Shown: positions 51,799 to 59,930 of the stretch, piece after piece | Numbering within the stretch: position 1 is the stretch's first letter | Layout: each line of letters begins with the position of its first letter | Assembly: GCF_026342405.1 (NCBI RefSeq) | Contig: NZ_JAPEMU010000001.1 | Span: 1,674,001-1,738,000 of the forward strand | Reading direction: 5' to 3' | Source of the DNA: Kitasatospora sp. NBC_00240 | GTDB lineage: Bacteria; Actinomycetota; Actinomycetes; Streptomycetales; Streptomycetaceae | DNA length: 64,000 nucleotides | Made by a program: the position numbers and the translations under genes | Notes under the pieces: generated by a model | Database searches by the model: none | The model's input: only the letters and a program-made list of their open reading frames with translations | What the model was told of the DNA's origin: nothing

Positions 51799-52767
51799 TC
51801 ACAGCGCCCGGGCCTGCTCCTGGTCGGCCTCCGGAAGCCAGTCGCGCTCGGGCCGGTACTCCAGCCAGCGCCGGCGGCGGCCGACCTCCGCGCAGGCCCA
51901 CAGCAGCGCGTCCACGGCGGGGGCCGGCCGGCCCGCCGGCCGGAGCAGCGACCAGGCGTACAGCGGGGTCGGCTCGACCAGCGGCACGGCGACCAGGCCG
52001 CAGCCGTCCGGGAGCGGGACCTCGGCGGGGAAGAGCGTGAAGCCGCCGGGTGTCGAGCGGATCCGGGCCAGCAGGTGGTCGAAGCCGAGGTTGGCCTCCC
52101 CCGGGAGCATCGGCACGGCGAACTCCTCGGCGAACCGCCGCAGGAAGTCCAGCCGTTCGGCGGCGGCGGGCAGCACCAGCCGGCCCACCCCCAGCTCGGC
52201 CGGGCGCAGCGCGGGGCGGTGGGCCAGCGGGTGGTCGGCGGCCATGATCGCGTCGACCGGCTCCAGCCGGACCAGGCGGTGGCTCAGCCCGTCGTCCCGG
52301 CCGTCGCCGAACGGGTGGTGCCGGCCGAACCCGGCGTCGCTGTCACCGCGCAGCAGGGCCGCCGCGACGGCCGGCAGGTCCCGGGCCGGGCCGACCTCGG
52401 TGTGCACGGCGGCGGACGCCGGATCGTCGAGGACCTCGCGGAGAGTGCGCAGCGGGGCGAAGAGGTGGCCCCAGACGTCCAGCCGGACGGGCCGCTCCTG
52501 CTGGTGGACGGCGGCGACGGCGAGCTCGCCGGCGGCGAGCAGGGCCCGCGCCGGGGGGAGGAGCCGGACGCCGGCCGGGGTGAGGGCGACCCCGCCGGGG
52601 CCGCGCTCGAACAGCAGGGCGCCGAGGCCCTCCTCCAGCCTGGCGATCCGTTTGGAGAGCGCCTGCTGGGTCAGTGCGAGGTGCTGCGCCGCGCGGCCGA
52701 AGTGCAGGTGGTCGGCGGTCGTCACGAAGGCGCGTACCTGGGCGAGGTCGAGATCCACGCCCGTCAT
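51799..52767 (-). CDS. LysR family transcriptional regulator
   Basis: A 322-residue LysR protein. The N-terminal winged helix is LAQVRAFVTTADHLHFGRAAQHLALTQQALSKRIARLEEGLGALLFERG; the rest is the two-lobed effector domain. The family usually starts with DLxQVR near residue 3, so GTG five codons in (VDLDLAQV) could be the true start; ATG 52767 is given. It is divergent from the oxidoreductase at 52887 and a 17-bp palindrome lies between them. Confidence 0.88.
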   Translation of the reverse strand: MTGVDLDLAQVRAFVTTADHLHFGRAAQHLALTQQALSKRIARLEEGLGALLFERGPGGVALTPAGVRLLPPARALLAAGELAVAAVHQQERPVRLDVWGHLFAPLRTLREVLDDPASAAVHTEVGPARDLPAVAAALLRGDSDAGFGRHHPFGDGRDDGLSHRLVRLEPVDAIMAADHPLAHRPALRPAELGVGRLVLPAAAERLDFLRRFAEEFAVPMLPGEANLGFDHLLARIRSTPGGFTLFPAEVPLPDGCGLVAVPLVEPTPLYAWSLLRPAGRPAPAVDALLWACAEVGRRRRWLEYRPERDWLPEADQEQARAL

Positions 52768-52774
52768 CCTGGCC

Positions 52775-52791
52775 GACAACCGACGGTTGTC
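52775..52791. promoter_or_regulatory. LysR operator
   Basis: GACAACCGACGGTTGTC, a perfect 17-bp palindrome with one central base, sits between the LysR start (52767) and the oxidoreductase start (52887). A looser copy (ACCACCGG-CAT-CCGGTTGT) follows at about 52793. Two such sites are typical of LysR recognition and activation elements. Confidence 0.7.
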
Positions 52792-52886
52792 ACCACCGGC
52801 ATCCGGTTGTTGGACCGCCCCCGGGGCCGGGCGGTTTGCTGGTGTTCGGCCGGGGAGCACCGGTCGGGACGGCGAGGAGCAGGGCG

Positions 52887-53807
52887 ATGAAGGCGTTTGT
52901 GGCGACCGGGGATCCGGCGGCGGCGATCCGGCGTACGGAGGTCGCGGAGCCGGTGCAGCGGCCCGACGAGGTGCTGGTGAAGGTGGACGCGTTCTCGGTG
53001 AACCGGGGCGAGATCTTCCAGCTGGAGGGTGCGGCGGGCGGCGCGCGGCCGGGCAAGGACGTCGCCGGCCTGGTGGTCCAGGCGGCACCGGACGGCTCCG
53101 GGCCCGCGGTCGGGCAGCGGGTGGTCGGCCACCCTGCGGACGGGGGGTGGGCCGAGTTCGTGGCGGTGCCGGCCGGGTCGCTGGCCGTACTGCCGCGGTC
53201 CGTCCCGGCGGTGTCGGCCGCTGCCCTGCCGCTGGCCGGCCTGACGGCGCTGCGACTGCTGCGTACGGCGGGATCGGTGACCGGTCGGCGGATCCTGCTC
53301 ACGGGGGCGTCCGGCGGGGTCGGGCACTACGTCACGGAGCTGGCCTCGGCGGCCGGCGCCTCGGTCACGGCGGTCACCGCCTCGGCCGAACGCGGCGAGC
53401 GGCTGGCCGAGTTGGGCGCGTCCTCGGTGGTCCGCGGGGTCGAGGAGGCGGAGGGCGTCTTCGACCTGGTGCTGGAGTCGACCGGCGGCAAGAACCTCCC
53501 CCTCGCGCTGTCCCGGCTGGCGCCGCGCGGCGAGCTGGTCTGGTTCGGCCAGGCCGGCCGCCAGCCGGCCGTGCTGGACTTCTTCGACTTCTTCGCGGGC
53601 CCGGTCTCCACCACCGTCCGGCACTTCAGCTACGCCGACCACGACGGGCCGAACGCCCCGGACCTGGCGACCCTGGTCCGCCTGGTCGCGGCGGGCCGGC
53701 TGCACCCCGAGATCGGGCTGACCGAGGACTGGCTGCGGACCCCGGAGGTCCTCCTCGACCTGCGGGACCGCCGGATCCGCGGCAACGCCGTCCTCACGCT
53801 GTCCTGA
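52887..53807 (+). CDS. Zinc-independent medium-chain dehydrogenase/quinone-oxidoreductase-like protein
   Basis: A 306-residue MDR protein. It has the N-terminal catalytic domain (FSVNRGEIFQL, PGKDVAGLVVQ) and the NADPH Rossmann motif ILLTGASGGVGHYVTELA. There is no structural-zinc Cys cluster, so it belongs to the quinone-oxidoreductase/zeta-crystallin-like group. ATG 52887 follows GAGGAGCAGGG. It is divergently arranged with LysR and probably its activated target. Confidence 0.9.
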   Translation: MKAFVATGDPAAAIRRTEVAEPVQRPDEVLVKVDAFSVNRGEIFQLEGAAGGARPGKDVAGLVVQAAPDGSGPAVGQRVVGHPADGGWAEFVAVPAGSLAVLPRSVPAVSAAALPLAGLTALRLLRTAGSVTGRRILLTGASGGVGHYVTELASAAGASVTAVTASAERGERLAELGASSVVRGVEEAEGVFDLVLESTGGKNLPLALSRLAPRGELVWFGQAGRQPAVLDFFDFFAGPVSTTVRHFSYADHDGPNAPDLATLVRLVAAGRLHPEIGLTEDWLRTPEVLLDLRDRRIRGNAVLTLS

Positions 53808-53922
53808 ACCCGCTCCGCCCGGCCGGACCCGCTGCGACCGTCCCCGGCCGACGACCCGGCGACGACCCCGCTGCGACCCCGTTGCGACCCGCTTCCGATC
53901 ACCGAACCCGAGGAGTTACGAG

Positions 53923-54357
53923 ATGACCGCCACCGACCCGACCGCGACCGACCCCCGTACCGTCGTCGTGCGCTACGTCAATGCCGTCGCCGAGGGCGAC
54001 CTCGACACCGTCCGCGCGAGCTTCGCGGCCGACGCCACCTGGACGTACCCGGGCGACGTCCCGCTGACCGGGGTGTACCGCGGCCGCGACACCATCGTCG
54101 ACGAGTTCCTGCTCGGGGCGGGCGTGCTGTTCGCGCCCGGCGGCGCCCCGGCCGTGACGCTCACCAATGTGATCGCCGACGGCGGGCAGGTGGTGGCCGA
54201 GTGGACCTCCAAGGGCCTGGCCGCGACCGGCCACGTCTACGACAACGCCTGCCTGGGGATCTTCACCGTGGTGGACGGCCTGATCACCTCGGTCCGGGAG
54301 TACGCCGACACCCAGCATGTGGAGCGGAGCTTGTTCGGCGGCCCGCAGCCGGGCTGA
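53923..54357 (+). CDS. SnoaL-like / NTF2-fold protein
   Basis: A 144-residue cone-fold protein: VVRYVNAVAEGDLDTVRASFAADATWTYPGDVPLTGVYRGRDTI, then GQVVAEWTSKGLAATGHVYDNACLGIFTVVDGLITSVREY. This matches ketosteroid-isomerase-like SnoaL proteins. Function is undefined without partner genes. The 115-bp gap upstream contains an imperfect CGACCCCG(C/T)TG repeat (53862-53890). Confidence 0.85.
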   Translation: MTATDPTATDPRTVVVRYVNAVAEGDLDTVRASFAADATWTYPGDVPLTGVYRGRDTIVDEFLLGAGVLFAPGGAPAVTLTNVIADGGQVVAEWTSKGLAATGHVYDNACLGIFTVVDGLITSVREYADTQHVERSLFGGPQPG

Positions 54358-54388
54358 GAGCGGCGCCCACCCGCCCGGCGGGCCCCGG

Positions 54389-55330
54389 TCACCCGGCCGG
54401 CGGGCCCGCGGGCGGCTCGGCCGCGAGCCGGCGACGGCTCTCGAAGCGGCGCCGCTCGCCGGTCACCGGGTCGGTGAACTCCAGCACCGCCGCCAGCAGC
54501 TGCAGGGGCCGGCCGAAGTCGTCGGGGGCCGGCTCGGCCAGCAGCACCGGGTACACCGGGTCACCCAGGATCGGGATGCCGAGGCCGCTCATGTGCAGCC
54601 GGAGCTGATGGGTGCGCCCGGTGCTCGGGCTGAGCCGGTAGCGGCCGATCCCGTCGGCGTGCCCGGCCAGTTCGATCAGGCTCTCGCTGTTCGGCGGGCC
54701 GGCCACCTCCTGCGCGGCGATCACCCCGCGCTCCTTGACGATCCGGCTGCGGACCGTACGCGGGAGCTCCAGGCCGGGTACGTACGGCGCCAGTGCCCGG
54801 TACTCCTTGCGGACCAGCCGGTCGCGGAAGAGGTTCTGGTACGCGGCGCGCTCACCGGGCCGGACCACGAACATGGCCAGCCCGGCGGTGAGGCGGTCCA
54901 GCCGGTGCGCGGGGCTGAGCGCGGGCAGGCCGAGCTCGTGCCGCAGCCGGGACAGCGCCGTCTGGGTGACGTGCCGGCCCCGGGGCGTGGTGGCCAGGAA
55001 GTGCGGCTTGTCGGCGATCACCAGGTGCTCGTCCTGGTGCAGCACGTCCACCGCGAAGGGGACGGGGATCTCCTCGGGCAGGTCCCGGTAGAACCACAGG
55101 TGGGCGCCGGGCACGAAGGCGGCGTCCGGGGCGACCGGCCCGTCGGTGCCGTGGATCTCGCCGCCGTCCAGCATCGCGTCGATCCTGGCCGGGTCGACGG
55201 CGGGCAGCCGGTGCGCCAGGTACGCGCGCAGCGTGTCCCAGGCGCCGTCGCCGGGCAGCTTCAGCCGTACGGGGTCGACGCCCTGGCGCTGCGGGAGCGG
55301 GGCGGGCGGTGTCGCGGTCTTGCGTCTCAT
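54389..55330 (-). CDS. RluA-family pseudouridine synthase
   Basis: A 313-residue pseudouridine synthase. The catalytic Asp is in AHRLDRLTAG (HRLDxxTSG family motif), with RTHQLRLHM and the GDPVYPV block downstream. An N-terminal ~80 residues form an S4-like region with the YRDLPEEIPVPF linker. It isomerises specific uridines in rRNA or tRNA. It is divergent from the SpoIIE-type phosphatase gene, 250 bp away. Confidence 0.9.
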   Translation of the reverse strand: MRRKTATPPAPLPQRQGVDPVRLKLPGDGAWDTLRAYLAHRLPAVDPARIDAMLDGGEIHGTDGPVAPDAAFVPGAHLWFYRDLPEEIPVPFAVDVLHQDEHLVIADKPHFLATTPRGRHVTQTALSRLRHELGLPALSPAHRLDRLTAGLAMFVVRPGERAAYQNLFRDRLVRKEYRALAPYVPGLELPRTVRSRIVKERGVIAAQEVAGPPNSESLIELAGHADGIGRYRLSPSTGRTHQLRLHMSGLGIPILGDPVYPVLLAEPAPDDFGRPLQLLAAVLEFTDPVTGERRRFESRRRLAAEPPAGPPAG

Positions 55331-55411
55331 CGCCGCTCAGCCTAGACGCACCCGGCCGCCGTCCCGCCCGGGTCGCCGCGACCGCCGGTCCCGGTCCCGC
55401 CGGCCGCCGAC

Positions 55412-55447
55412 CCCGCCCGTCCCGCCCGTCCCGCCCGTCCCGCCCGC
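55412..55447. repeat. 9-bp tandem repeat (CCCGCCCGT)
   Basis: Four copies of CCCGCCCGT, the last ending in C, lie in the 250-bp divergent region between the pseudouridine synthase and the phosphatase (55331-55581). Promoter elements for both genes should be nearby, but none stand out. Confidence 0.8.
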
Positions 55448-55581
55448 GCCGGGCCACCGGTGCCGGCCCGGGTGTTCCGTCCGGCGTGGCCGCCCGGGCG
55501 CGCGCGGTGGAGAGTGGACGGTGGTGGGAGAGACCCGGTGCCGCTCCCGTGCCCGTCCGCCGTGCCCGGAGGAGTGATGCC

Positions 55582-56673
55582 TTGACCAGCGGCGCCCGCA
55601 AGGACGTGACGCTCCCGCCGGCCCACCTGCCCCGGCGGGCCCGGCGGCTGATCACGGCCGCCTACCTGCTGCTGATCGCCGCGGTCGTCACCGACGCGCT
55701 GTCCGGGCCGGGCACCACGGTCTCCCCCGTGCTGGCGGCGGTGCCGGTGCTGGCCGGCGCGAGCACGCGGGCGGCCCGGGTGCCGCTGCTGGCCGGCGTG
55801 GCCGCCGTCGTCTCGGTGGGCCTGCTGGCGATCGCCAACCGCGACATCCCCAGTTCGGTGCACGTCACCGCGCTGATCGCGGTGGTGGCCGCGACCCTGG
55901 CCAGCGTGGCCAACGTCGTCCTGGTGACGGCCCGCGAACGGGAGCTGCTGCAGGTCAGGACGGTCTCCGAGGCGGCCCAGCGGGCCCTGCTGCGCCCGCC
56001 CCCCGAACAGGTGGGGCGGGTGCGGATCGCCGTCCGGTACGCCGCCGCGGCGGCCGAGGCCCGGATCGGCGGCGACCTGTACGACGTGATGGAGACCGCG
56101 GACGGCCTGCGGATCATCCTGGGCGACGTGCAGGGCAGCGGCCTGGGCGTGGTGGAGACGGCGGCCGACGTGCTGGGGGTGTTCCGGGACGCCGCCCGGA
56201 CCGAGCGGGAGCTGACCGGGTTGGCCGGCCGGCTGGACGCCGCGCTGGCCCGGCGCCCGTCCAACGCGCGGTTCGTGACGGCGGTGCTGGCCGGGATCCC
56301 GGCCGGCACCGGCCCGGTCGAGCTGGTCAACTGCGGTCACCCGCATCCGCTGCTGCGCCGGGCCGGCGTGGTGTGCGAGCTGGCACCGCCGGAGCACGCC
56401 CCGCCGCTGGCCCTGCTGGACCTGGTGGGCGGCCGGTACGGGGTCGGCCTGTTCGACCCGCGCCCGGGCGACCTGCTGCTGCTGTACACCGACGGCGTCT
56501 CGGAGGCGCGGGACGCCGGGGGCCGGTTCTACCCGCTGGCCGAGCGGCTGGCCGCGCTGCCCGCCCAGGACCCGGACGAGGTGCTGGAGGCCCTGCTGGC
56601 CGATGTCCGGGCCCACACCCGGACCGGGCTGGACGACGACGCGGCGATGTTGGCCGTCCGCTGGACGCACTGA
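55582..56673 (+). CDS. Membrane-bound SpoIIE-type PP2C phosphatase
   Basis: A 363-residue protein. Three to four hydrophobic helices occupy residues about 20-110 (LITAAYLLLIAAVVTDALS, VSPVLAAVPVLAGAST, VHVTALIAVVAATLASVANVVLV). The PP2C/SpoIIE catalytic domain follows: RIGGDLYDVMETADGLRIILGDVQGSG, LLLLYTDGVSEARD and DDDAAMLAV, which carry the metal-binding Asp residues. Substrates of such enzymes are usually anti-anti-sigma factors. I use TTG 55582, 7 nt after GGAGGAG. Confidence 0.87.
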   Translation: MTSGARKDVTLPPAHLPRRARRLITAAYLLLIAAVVTDALSGPGTTVSPVLAAVPVLAGASTRAARVPLLAGVAAVVSVGLLAIANRDIPSSVHVTALIAVVAATLASVANVVLVTARERELLQVRTVSEAAQRALLRPPPEQVGRVRIAVRYAAAAAEARIGGDLYDVMETADGLRIILGDVQGSGLGVVETAADVLGVFRDAARTERELTGLAGRLDAALARRPSNARFVTAVLAGIPAGTGPVELVNCGHPHPLLRRAGVVCELAPPEHAPPLALLDLVGGRYGVGLFDPRPGDLLLLYTDGVSEARDAGGRFYPLAERLAALPAQDPDEVLEALLADVRAHTRTGLDDDAAMLAVRWTH

Positions 56674-56686
56674 GCCGGACGCCACC

Positions 56687-56728
56687 GCCCGCCGTACCCC
56701 ACCCGCCGTACCCCGCCCGCCGTACCCC
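56687..56728. repeat. 14-bp tandem repeat after the phosphatase gene
   Basis: Three 14-bp copies (GCCCGCCGTACCCC and one starting with A) lie between the convergent stops of the phosphatase (56673) and the DUF1295 gene (56763). Confidence 0.85.
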
Positions 56729-56762
56729 GCCCGGCAGGCCCACCGGGCGCCGGCGGACGGCC

Positions 56763-57581
56763 TCAGCCGGCCCCGCCCCGGCGCCGCGGCGGCAGCGGGA
56801 CGAAGCCGCTGGTCCGGGCCGCGTACTCGGCCCAACCGGGCTTGCTGCCACTCAGCTGCCGCTCCAGCATCGGCTTGCCACTGCCGTTGACCAGCAGGTA
56901 CGTCATCAGCAGCGGGCTGAGCAGGGTGGCCCACCCGATCGGCGCGTCGGCCGCGAGCAGGAACAGGCCCCACCAGACACAGGCGTCGCCGAAGTAGTTC
57001 GGATGCCTGGTGTACCGCCACAGCCCCCGGTCCATCACCCGGCCGCGGTTGGCCGGATCGGACTTGAAGCGGCCCAGCTGGGCGTCCCCGACCGCCTCGA
57101 AGAACAGTCCGACGGCCCACAGCCCGGCACCGGCCCAGGCGAGCGGGCCGGGCGGCCGCGGCAGTTGCTGGGCCACCTGCACCGGCAGCGAGACGAACCA
57201 GAGGATGCCCGCCTGGAGCAGGTAGACGATTCGCAGCGCGTACATCGTCCGGCGGCCGCCGGGGGCCTTGGCGAGCATCCGCTCGTAGCGCGGGTCCTCC
57301 GCCGCGCCGCGCGAGCGCCACCGGATGTGGGCGGACAGCCGCAGGCCCCAGACCAGGACCAGCACGGTGGCCAGCAGCCGGCGCCCCGGGTCGCCGTGCC
57401 CGGCGGAGACGGCGTACCCGGTCAGCGCGACGGCCGCGAAGCCCAGCCCCCAGGCCACGTCCACGCCGCGGTGGCGGCCGGTCCGCACGCCGACGGCGAA
57501 GGCGGCCAGCATCACGGCCAGTGCCGCGCCGAGAGTGGCCACCAGGCCGGTCAGCAGCGCGCCCACGTCCACCCCGCTCAT
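56763..57581 (-). CDS. DUF1295 membrane protein (steroid 5-alpha-reductase-like)
   Basis: A 272-residue membrane protein with about seven helices. The C-terminal DUF1295/ICMT-like signature is GRVMDRGLWRYTRHPNYFGDACVWWGLFLLAA, where His, Asn and Tyr bind NADPH or a quinone-like substrate. It is the last gene of the SigK locus, as in mycobacteria, where the order is FAD oxidase, DUF1365, cyclopropane synthase, DUF1295. It starts 40 bp after the CFA-synthase stop. Its role is probably fatty-acid or lipid reduction. Confidence 0.88.
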   Translation of the reverse strand: MSGVDVGALLTGLVATLGAALAVMLAAFAVGVRTGRHRGVDVAWGLGFAAVALTGYAVSAGHGDPGRRLLATVLVLVWGLRLSAHIRWRSRGAAEDPRYERMLAKAPGGRRTMYALRIVYLLQAGILWFVSLPVQVAQQLPRPPGPLAWAGAGLWAVGLFFEAVGDAQLGRFKSDPANRGRVMDRGLWRYTRHPNYFGDACVWWGLFLLAADAPIGWATLLSPLLMTYLLVNGSGKPMLERQLSGSKPGWAEYAARTSGFVPLPPRRRGGAG

Positions 57582-57621
57582 AGCCGCGCCCGCCCGACCG
57601 CCCGCGCCTGCGCCTGCGCCC

Positions 57622-58950
57622 TCATCGGACCTGCTCCTCGCGGGTGAACAGCAGGTGTTGGACGTCCAGGTAGCCGGTCCGGAAACCGGCCTCGGAGTAG
57701 GCCAGGTACAGCTCCCACATCCGGTGGAAGACATGGTCGAAGCCGAGCGCGGCGACCTCGTCGGCCCGCGCGGTGAACCGCTCGCGCCACAGCCGCAGGG
57801 TCTGCGCGTAGTGCGGGCCGAACGCCTGCCGGTGGGTCAGCCGCAGCCCGGTGTGCCCGGCGGCGGCCTGCGCGAGGCCCTCGACCGAGGGGATCTGGCC
57901 ACCGGGGAAGATGTATTTGAGGATCCAGGTGTAGGTGTCCGAACTGGCGAGCATCCGCTCGTGCGGCATGGTGATCGCCTGCAGCACGGCCCGGCCGCCG
58001 GGGGCCAGCACTCGGTCCAGGGTGGCGAAGTAGGCGGGCCAGTACGCCCGGCCGACCGCCTCGATCATCTCGACGCTGACCACCGCGTCGTAACTGCCCT
58101 GGGCCGTACGGTAGTCGCAGAGCCGGACCTCGACCCGGCGGGCGTGGCCGGCCTCGGCGATCCGGCGTTCGGCGAGCTGCCGCTGCTCCTCGGAGAGGGT
58201 CAGCGTGACCACGTCGGCGCCGCGGCCGGCCGCCCGCAGGGCGAGTTCCCCCCAGCCGGTGCCGATCTCCAGCACCCTGCTGCCGGGACCGACCCCGGCC
58301 AGGTCGAGCAGATGGTCGATCTTGCGGTGCTGGGCGGGCACCAGGTCGTCCCAACCGGCCCGGGCCGGGTCCGCGACGCCGTCCCGGCCGGGCGGGAAGA
58401 GGGCCGCCGAGTACGTCATGGTGGGGTCGAGGAAGAGCGCGAAGAGGTCGTTGGAGAGGTCGTAGTGCCGCTGGATGTTGCGGCGGGTGTTCGCCTGGGT
58501 GCCCAGTTCGGCCAGCGGGGGTCGCTGGGCGTGCCAGCGCCGCAGCCCCTGCAACCGGGGCGGCACCAGGGTGCCGGGCGAGGCGGCCAGGGCGGTGAGC
58601 AGGGTGACCAGGTCGGGCGAGTCCCAGTCGCCCGCCTGGTAGGACTCGCCGAAGCCGATCAGGCCGTCCGCGCCGATCCGCCGGTGGAAGTCCCGCGGAC
58701 GGTGCAGGCGCAGCGTCGGCGCCTGCTCGGGGGCGGGCACCAGCAAGCGCCCGCCGGGCAGTTCGACGCGCAACCCGAGCCGGCGGGCGACGCTGCGCAG
58801 CAGCTGCCCGGCGACGGCCGCCCGCACCGGAGCGCCCGGCACGCGGGCCACGTCGGGCCAGCGCAGCAGATCGACCTCGGGGGTCTCGAACGGCGGCGTC
58901 TGCGGCCGTCCGGGTGCGGGGGTGGGTCGGTAGGTGCTGTAGGTCGTCAC
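57622..58950 (-). CDS. Cyclopropane-fatty-acyl-phospholipid synthase family (UfaA1-like)
   Basis: A 442-residue SAM-dependent methyltransferase. The N-terminal domain contains GLIGFGESYQAGDWDSPDLVTLL, followed by HYDLSNDLFALFLDPTMTYSAALF and the SAM motif VLEIGTGWGELALRAA. Later blocks are VVSVEMIEAVGRAYW and AFGPHYAQTLRLWRERF, all family hallmarks. It modifies unsaturated acyl chains in membrane lipids with SAM. GTG 58950 overlaps the DUF1365 stop (GTGA, 58947-58950). In M. tuberculosis the equivalent is ufaA1 in the sigK locus. Confidence 0.92.
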   Translation of the reverse strand: MTTYSTYRPTPAPGRPQTPPFETPEVDLLRWPDVARVPGAPVRAAVAGQLLRSVARRLGLRVELPGGRLLVPAPEQAPTLRLHRPRDFHRRIGADGLIGFGESYQAGDWDSPDLVTLLTALAASPGTLVPPRLQGLRRWHAQRPPLAELGTQANTRRNIQRHYDLSNDLFALFLDPTMTYSAALFPPGRDGVADPARAGWDDLVPAQHRKIDHLLDLAGVGPGSRVLEIGTGWGELALRAAGRGADVVTLTLSEEQRQLAERRIAEAGHARRVEVRLCDYRTAQGSYDAVVSVEMIEAVGRAYWPAYFATLDRVLAPGGRAVLQAITMPHERMLASSDTYTWILKYIFPGGQIPSVEGLAQAAAGHTGLRLTHRQAFGPHYAQTLRLWRERFTARADEVAALGFDHVFHRMWELYLAYSEAGFRTGYLDVQHLLFTREEQVR

Positions 58951-59930
58951 GAGGGCGGGGCTTCTTCCTTGACGTCGGACGTGGCCGTGGAGGTGGAGGT
59001 GGAGGTGGAGGTGGAGCGAGAGGGTGCGGCGGGGCCGGGTGTGCGGTGGCCGGGTCCTGGTCCGGATCCGCCCGGCGCCGGACCGGCCTTCGCCGGGCAC
59101 GAGTTCGCCGGGCGCGAGTTCGCCGGGCGCGGGTGGACCGGGCGCGGGTGGACCGGCAGGCCGCGCAGCAGCAGGCGGATGCCCTGGTACCGGATGTGCA
59201 GGGAGACCGCCAGGGTGGACAGCGGGTGCCGGACGACCGCCCGGAGCAGCCCGAGCGGGGTCGCCGGCCGCCGGGTGCCGCGCAGGGTGGCGGTGAACAC
59301 CCGCTGCTCGCCGCGCCGCAGGTGGATGGTGAGGTCCAGCAGGGCGCCCGGCTCCGGCACCCGCATCAGGTACTCGCCGTCCACCGGGAAGAACGGCGAG
59401 ACGTAGAACTCCTTGCCGGCCGTCGCCCGGCCCTCCTGGTCCGGGCGCAGCAGGTAGCGGTGCCGCTCGCCGTAGGTGTTGTGCACCTCGGCCACCGTGC
59501 AGAGCGGCGTGCCGTCGGCGGCGTGGCACCAGTAGACGGTGAGCGGGTTGAAGACGTGTCCGAAGGAGCGGGCGTGGGCCAGCATCAGCACCTGCCCGCC
59601 GGCCAGGTCGATGCCGTGACCGGCCAGGAACTCCTCGATGTCCTCGCGCGGCGGGCGCCGTCCGTCGCCGTGGTCGGCCGGCCGGAACCGGGCCAGCGGG
59701 CGCAGCGGGGCCGGCAGCCGGGGCAGCTGGTCGAGGTCGACCAGCCACAGGTAGGTGCGGTGGCTGAAGGAGTGCCGGACGGCTTCGGTGCGCACATGGG
59801 TCGTCCGGCAGTCGTAGAGGGCCGCGCCCCAGGGTCCGGGGAGCTCCGTCCGGAGCGCCTCGACCGGCGCCGCGGCCGGTTCCCTGACGACGGCGGGCCC
59901 GCCGGGCGGCGCAGCGGCGGGCCGGTTCAT
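58947..59930 (-). CDS. DUF1365 family protein
   Basis: A 327-residue protein matching DUF1365 (ALYDCRTTHVRTEAVRHSFSHRTYLWLVDLDQLP, ARSFGHVFNPLTVYWC, AEVHNTYGERHRYLL, YVSPFFPVDGEYLMR). The C-terminal ~75 residues are Pro/Arg-rich and end in an STSTSTST tail from a hexanucleotide repeat (58987-59016). Its ATG overlaps the FAD-oxidase stop (ATGA, 59927-59930). It is always found between the FAD oxidase and CFA-synthase genes and its function is not established. Confidence 0.9.
   Translation of the reverse strand: MNRPAAAPPGGPAVVREPAAAPVEALRTELPGPWGAALYDCRTTHVRTEAVRHSFSHRTYLWLVDLDQLPRLPAPLRPLARFRPADHGDGRRPPREDIEEFLAGHGIDLAGGQVLMLAHARSFGHVFNPLTVYWCHAADGTPLCTVAEVHNTYGERHRYLLRPDQEGRATAGKEFYVSPFFPVDGEYLMRVPEPGALLDLTIHLRRGEQRVFTATLRGTRRPATPLGLLRAVVRHPLSTLAVSLHIRYQGIRLLLRGLPVHPRPVHPRPANSRPANSCPAKAGPAPGGSGPGPGHRTPGPAAPSRSTSTSTSTSTATSDVKEEAPPS
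58987..59016. repeat. (GTGGAG)5 hexanucleotide repeat in the DUF1365 tail
   Basis: Five exact GTGGAG copies, in frame, encode the (Ser-Thr)n tail of the DUF1365 protein. A neighbouring block (59100-59160) repeats segments such as AGTTCGCCGGGCGCG. Copy changes would lengthen the tail by two residues each. Confidence 0.85.
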
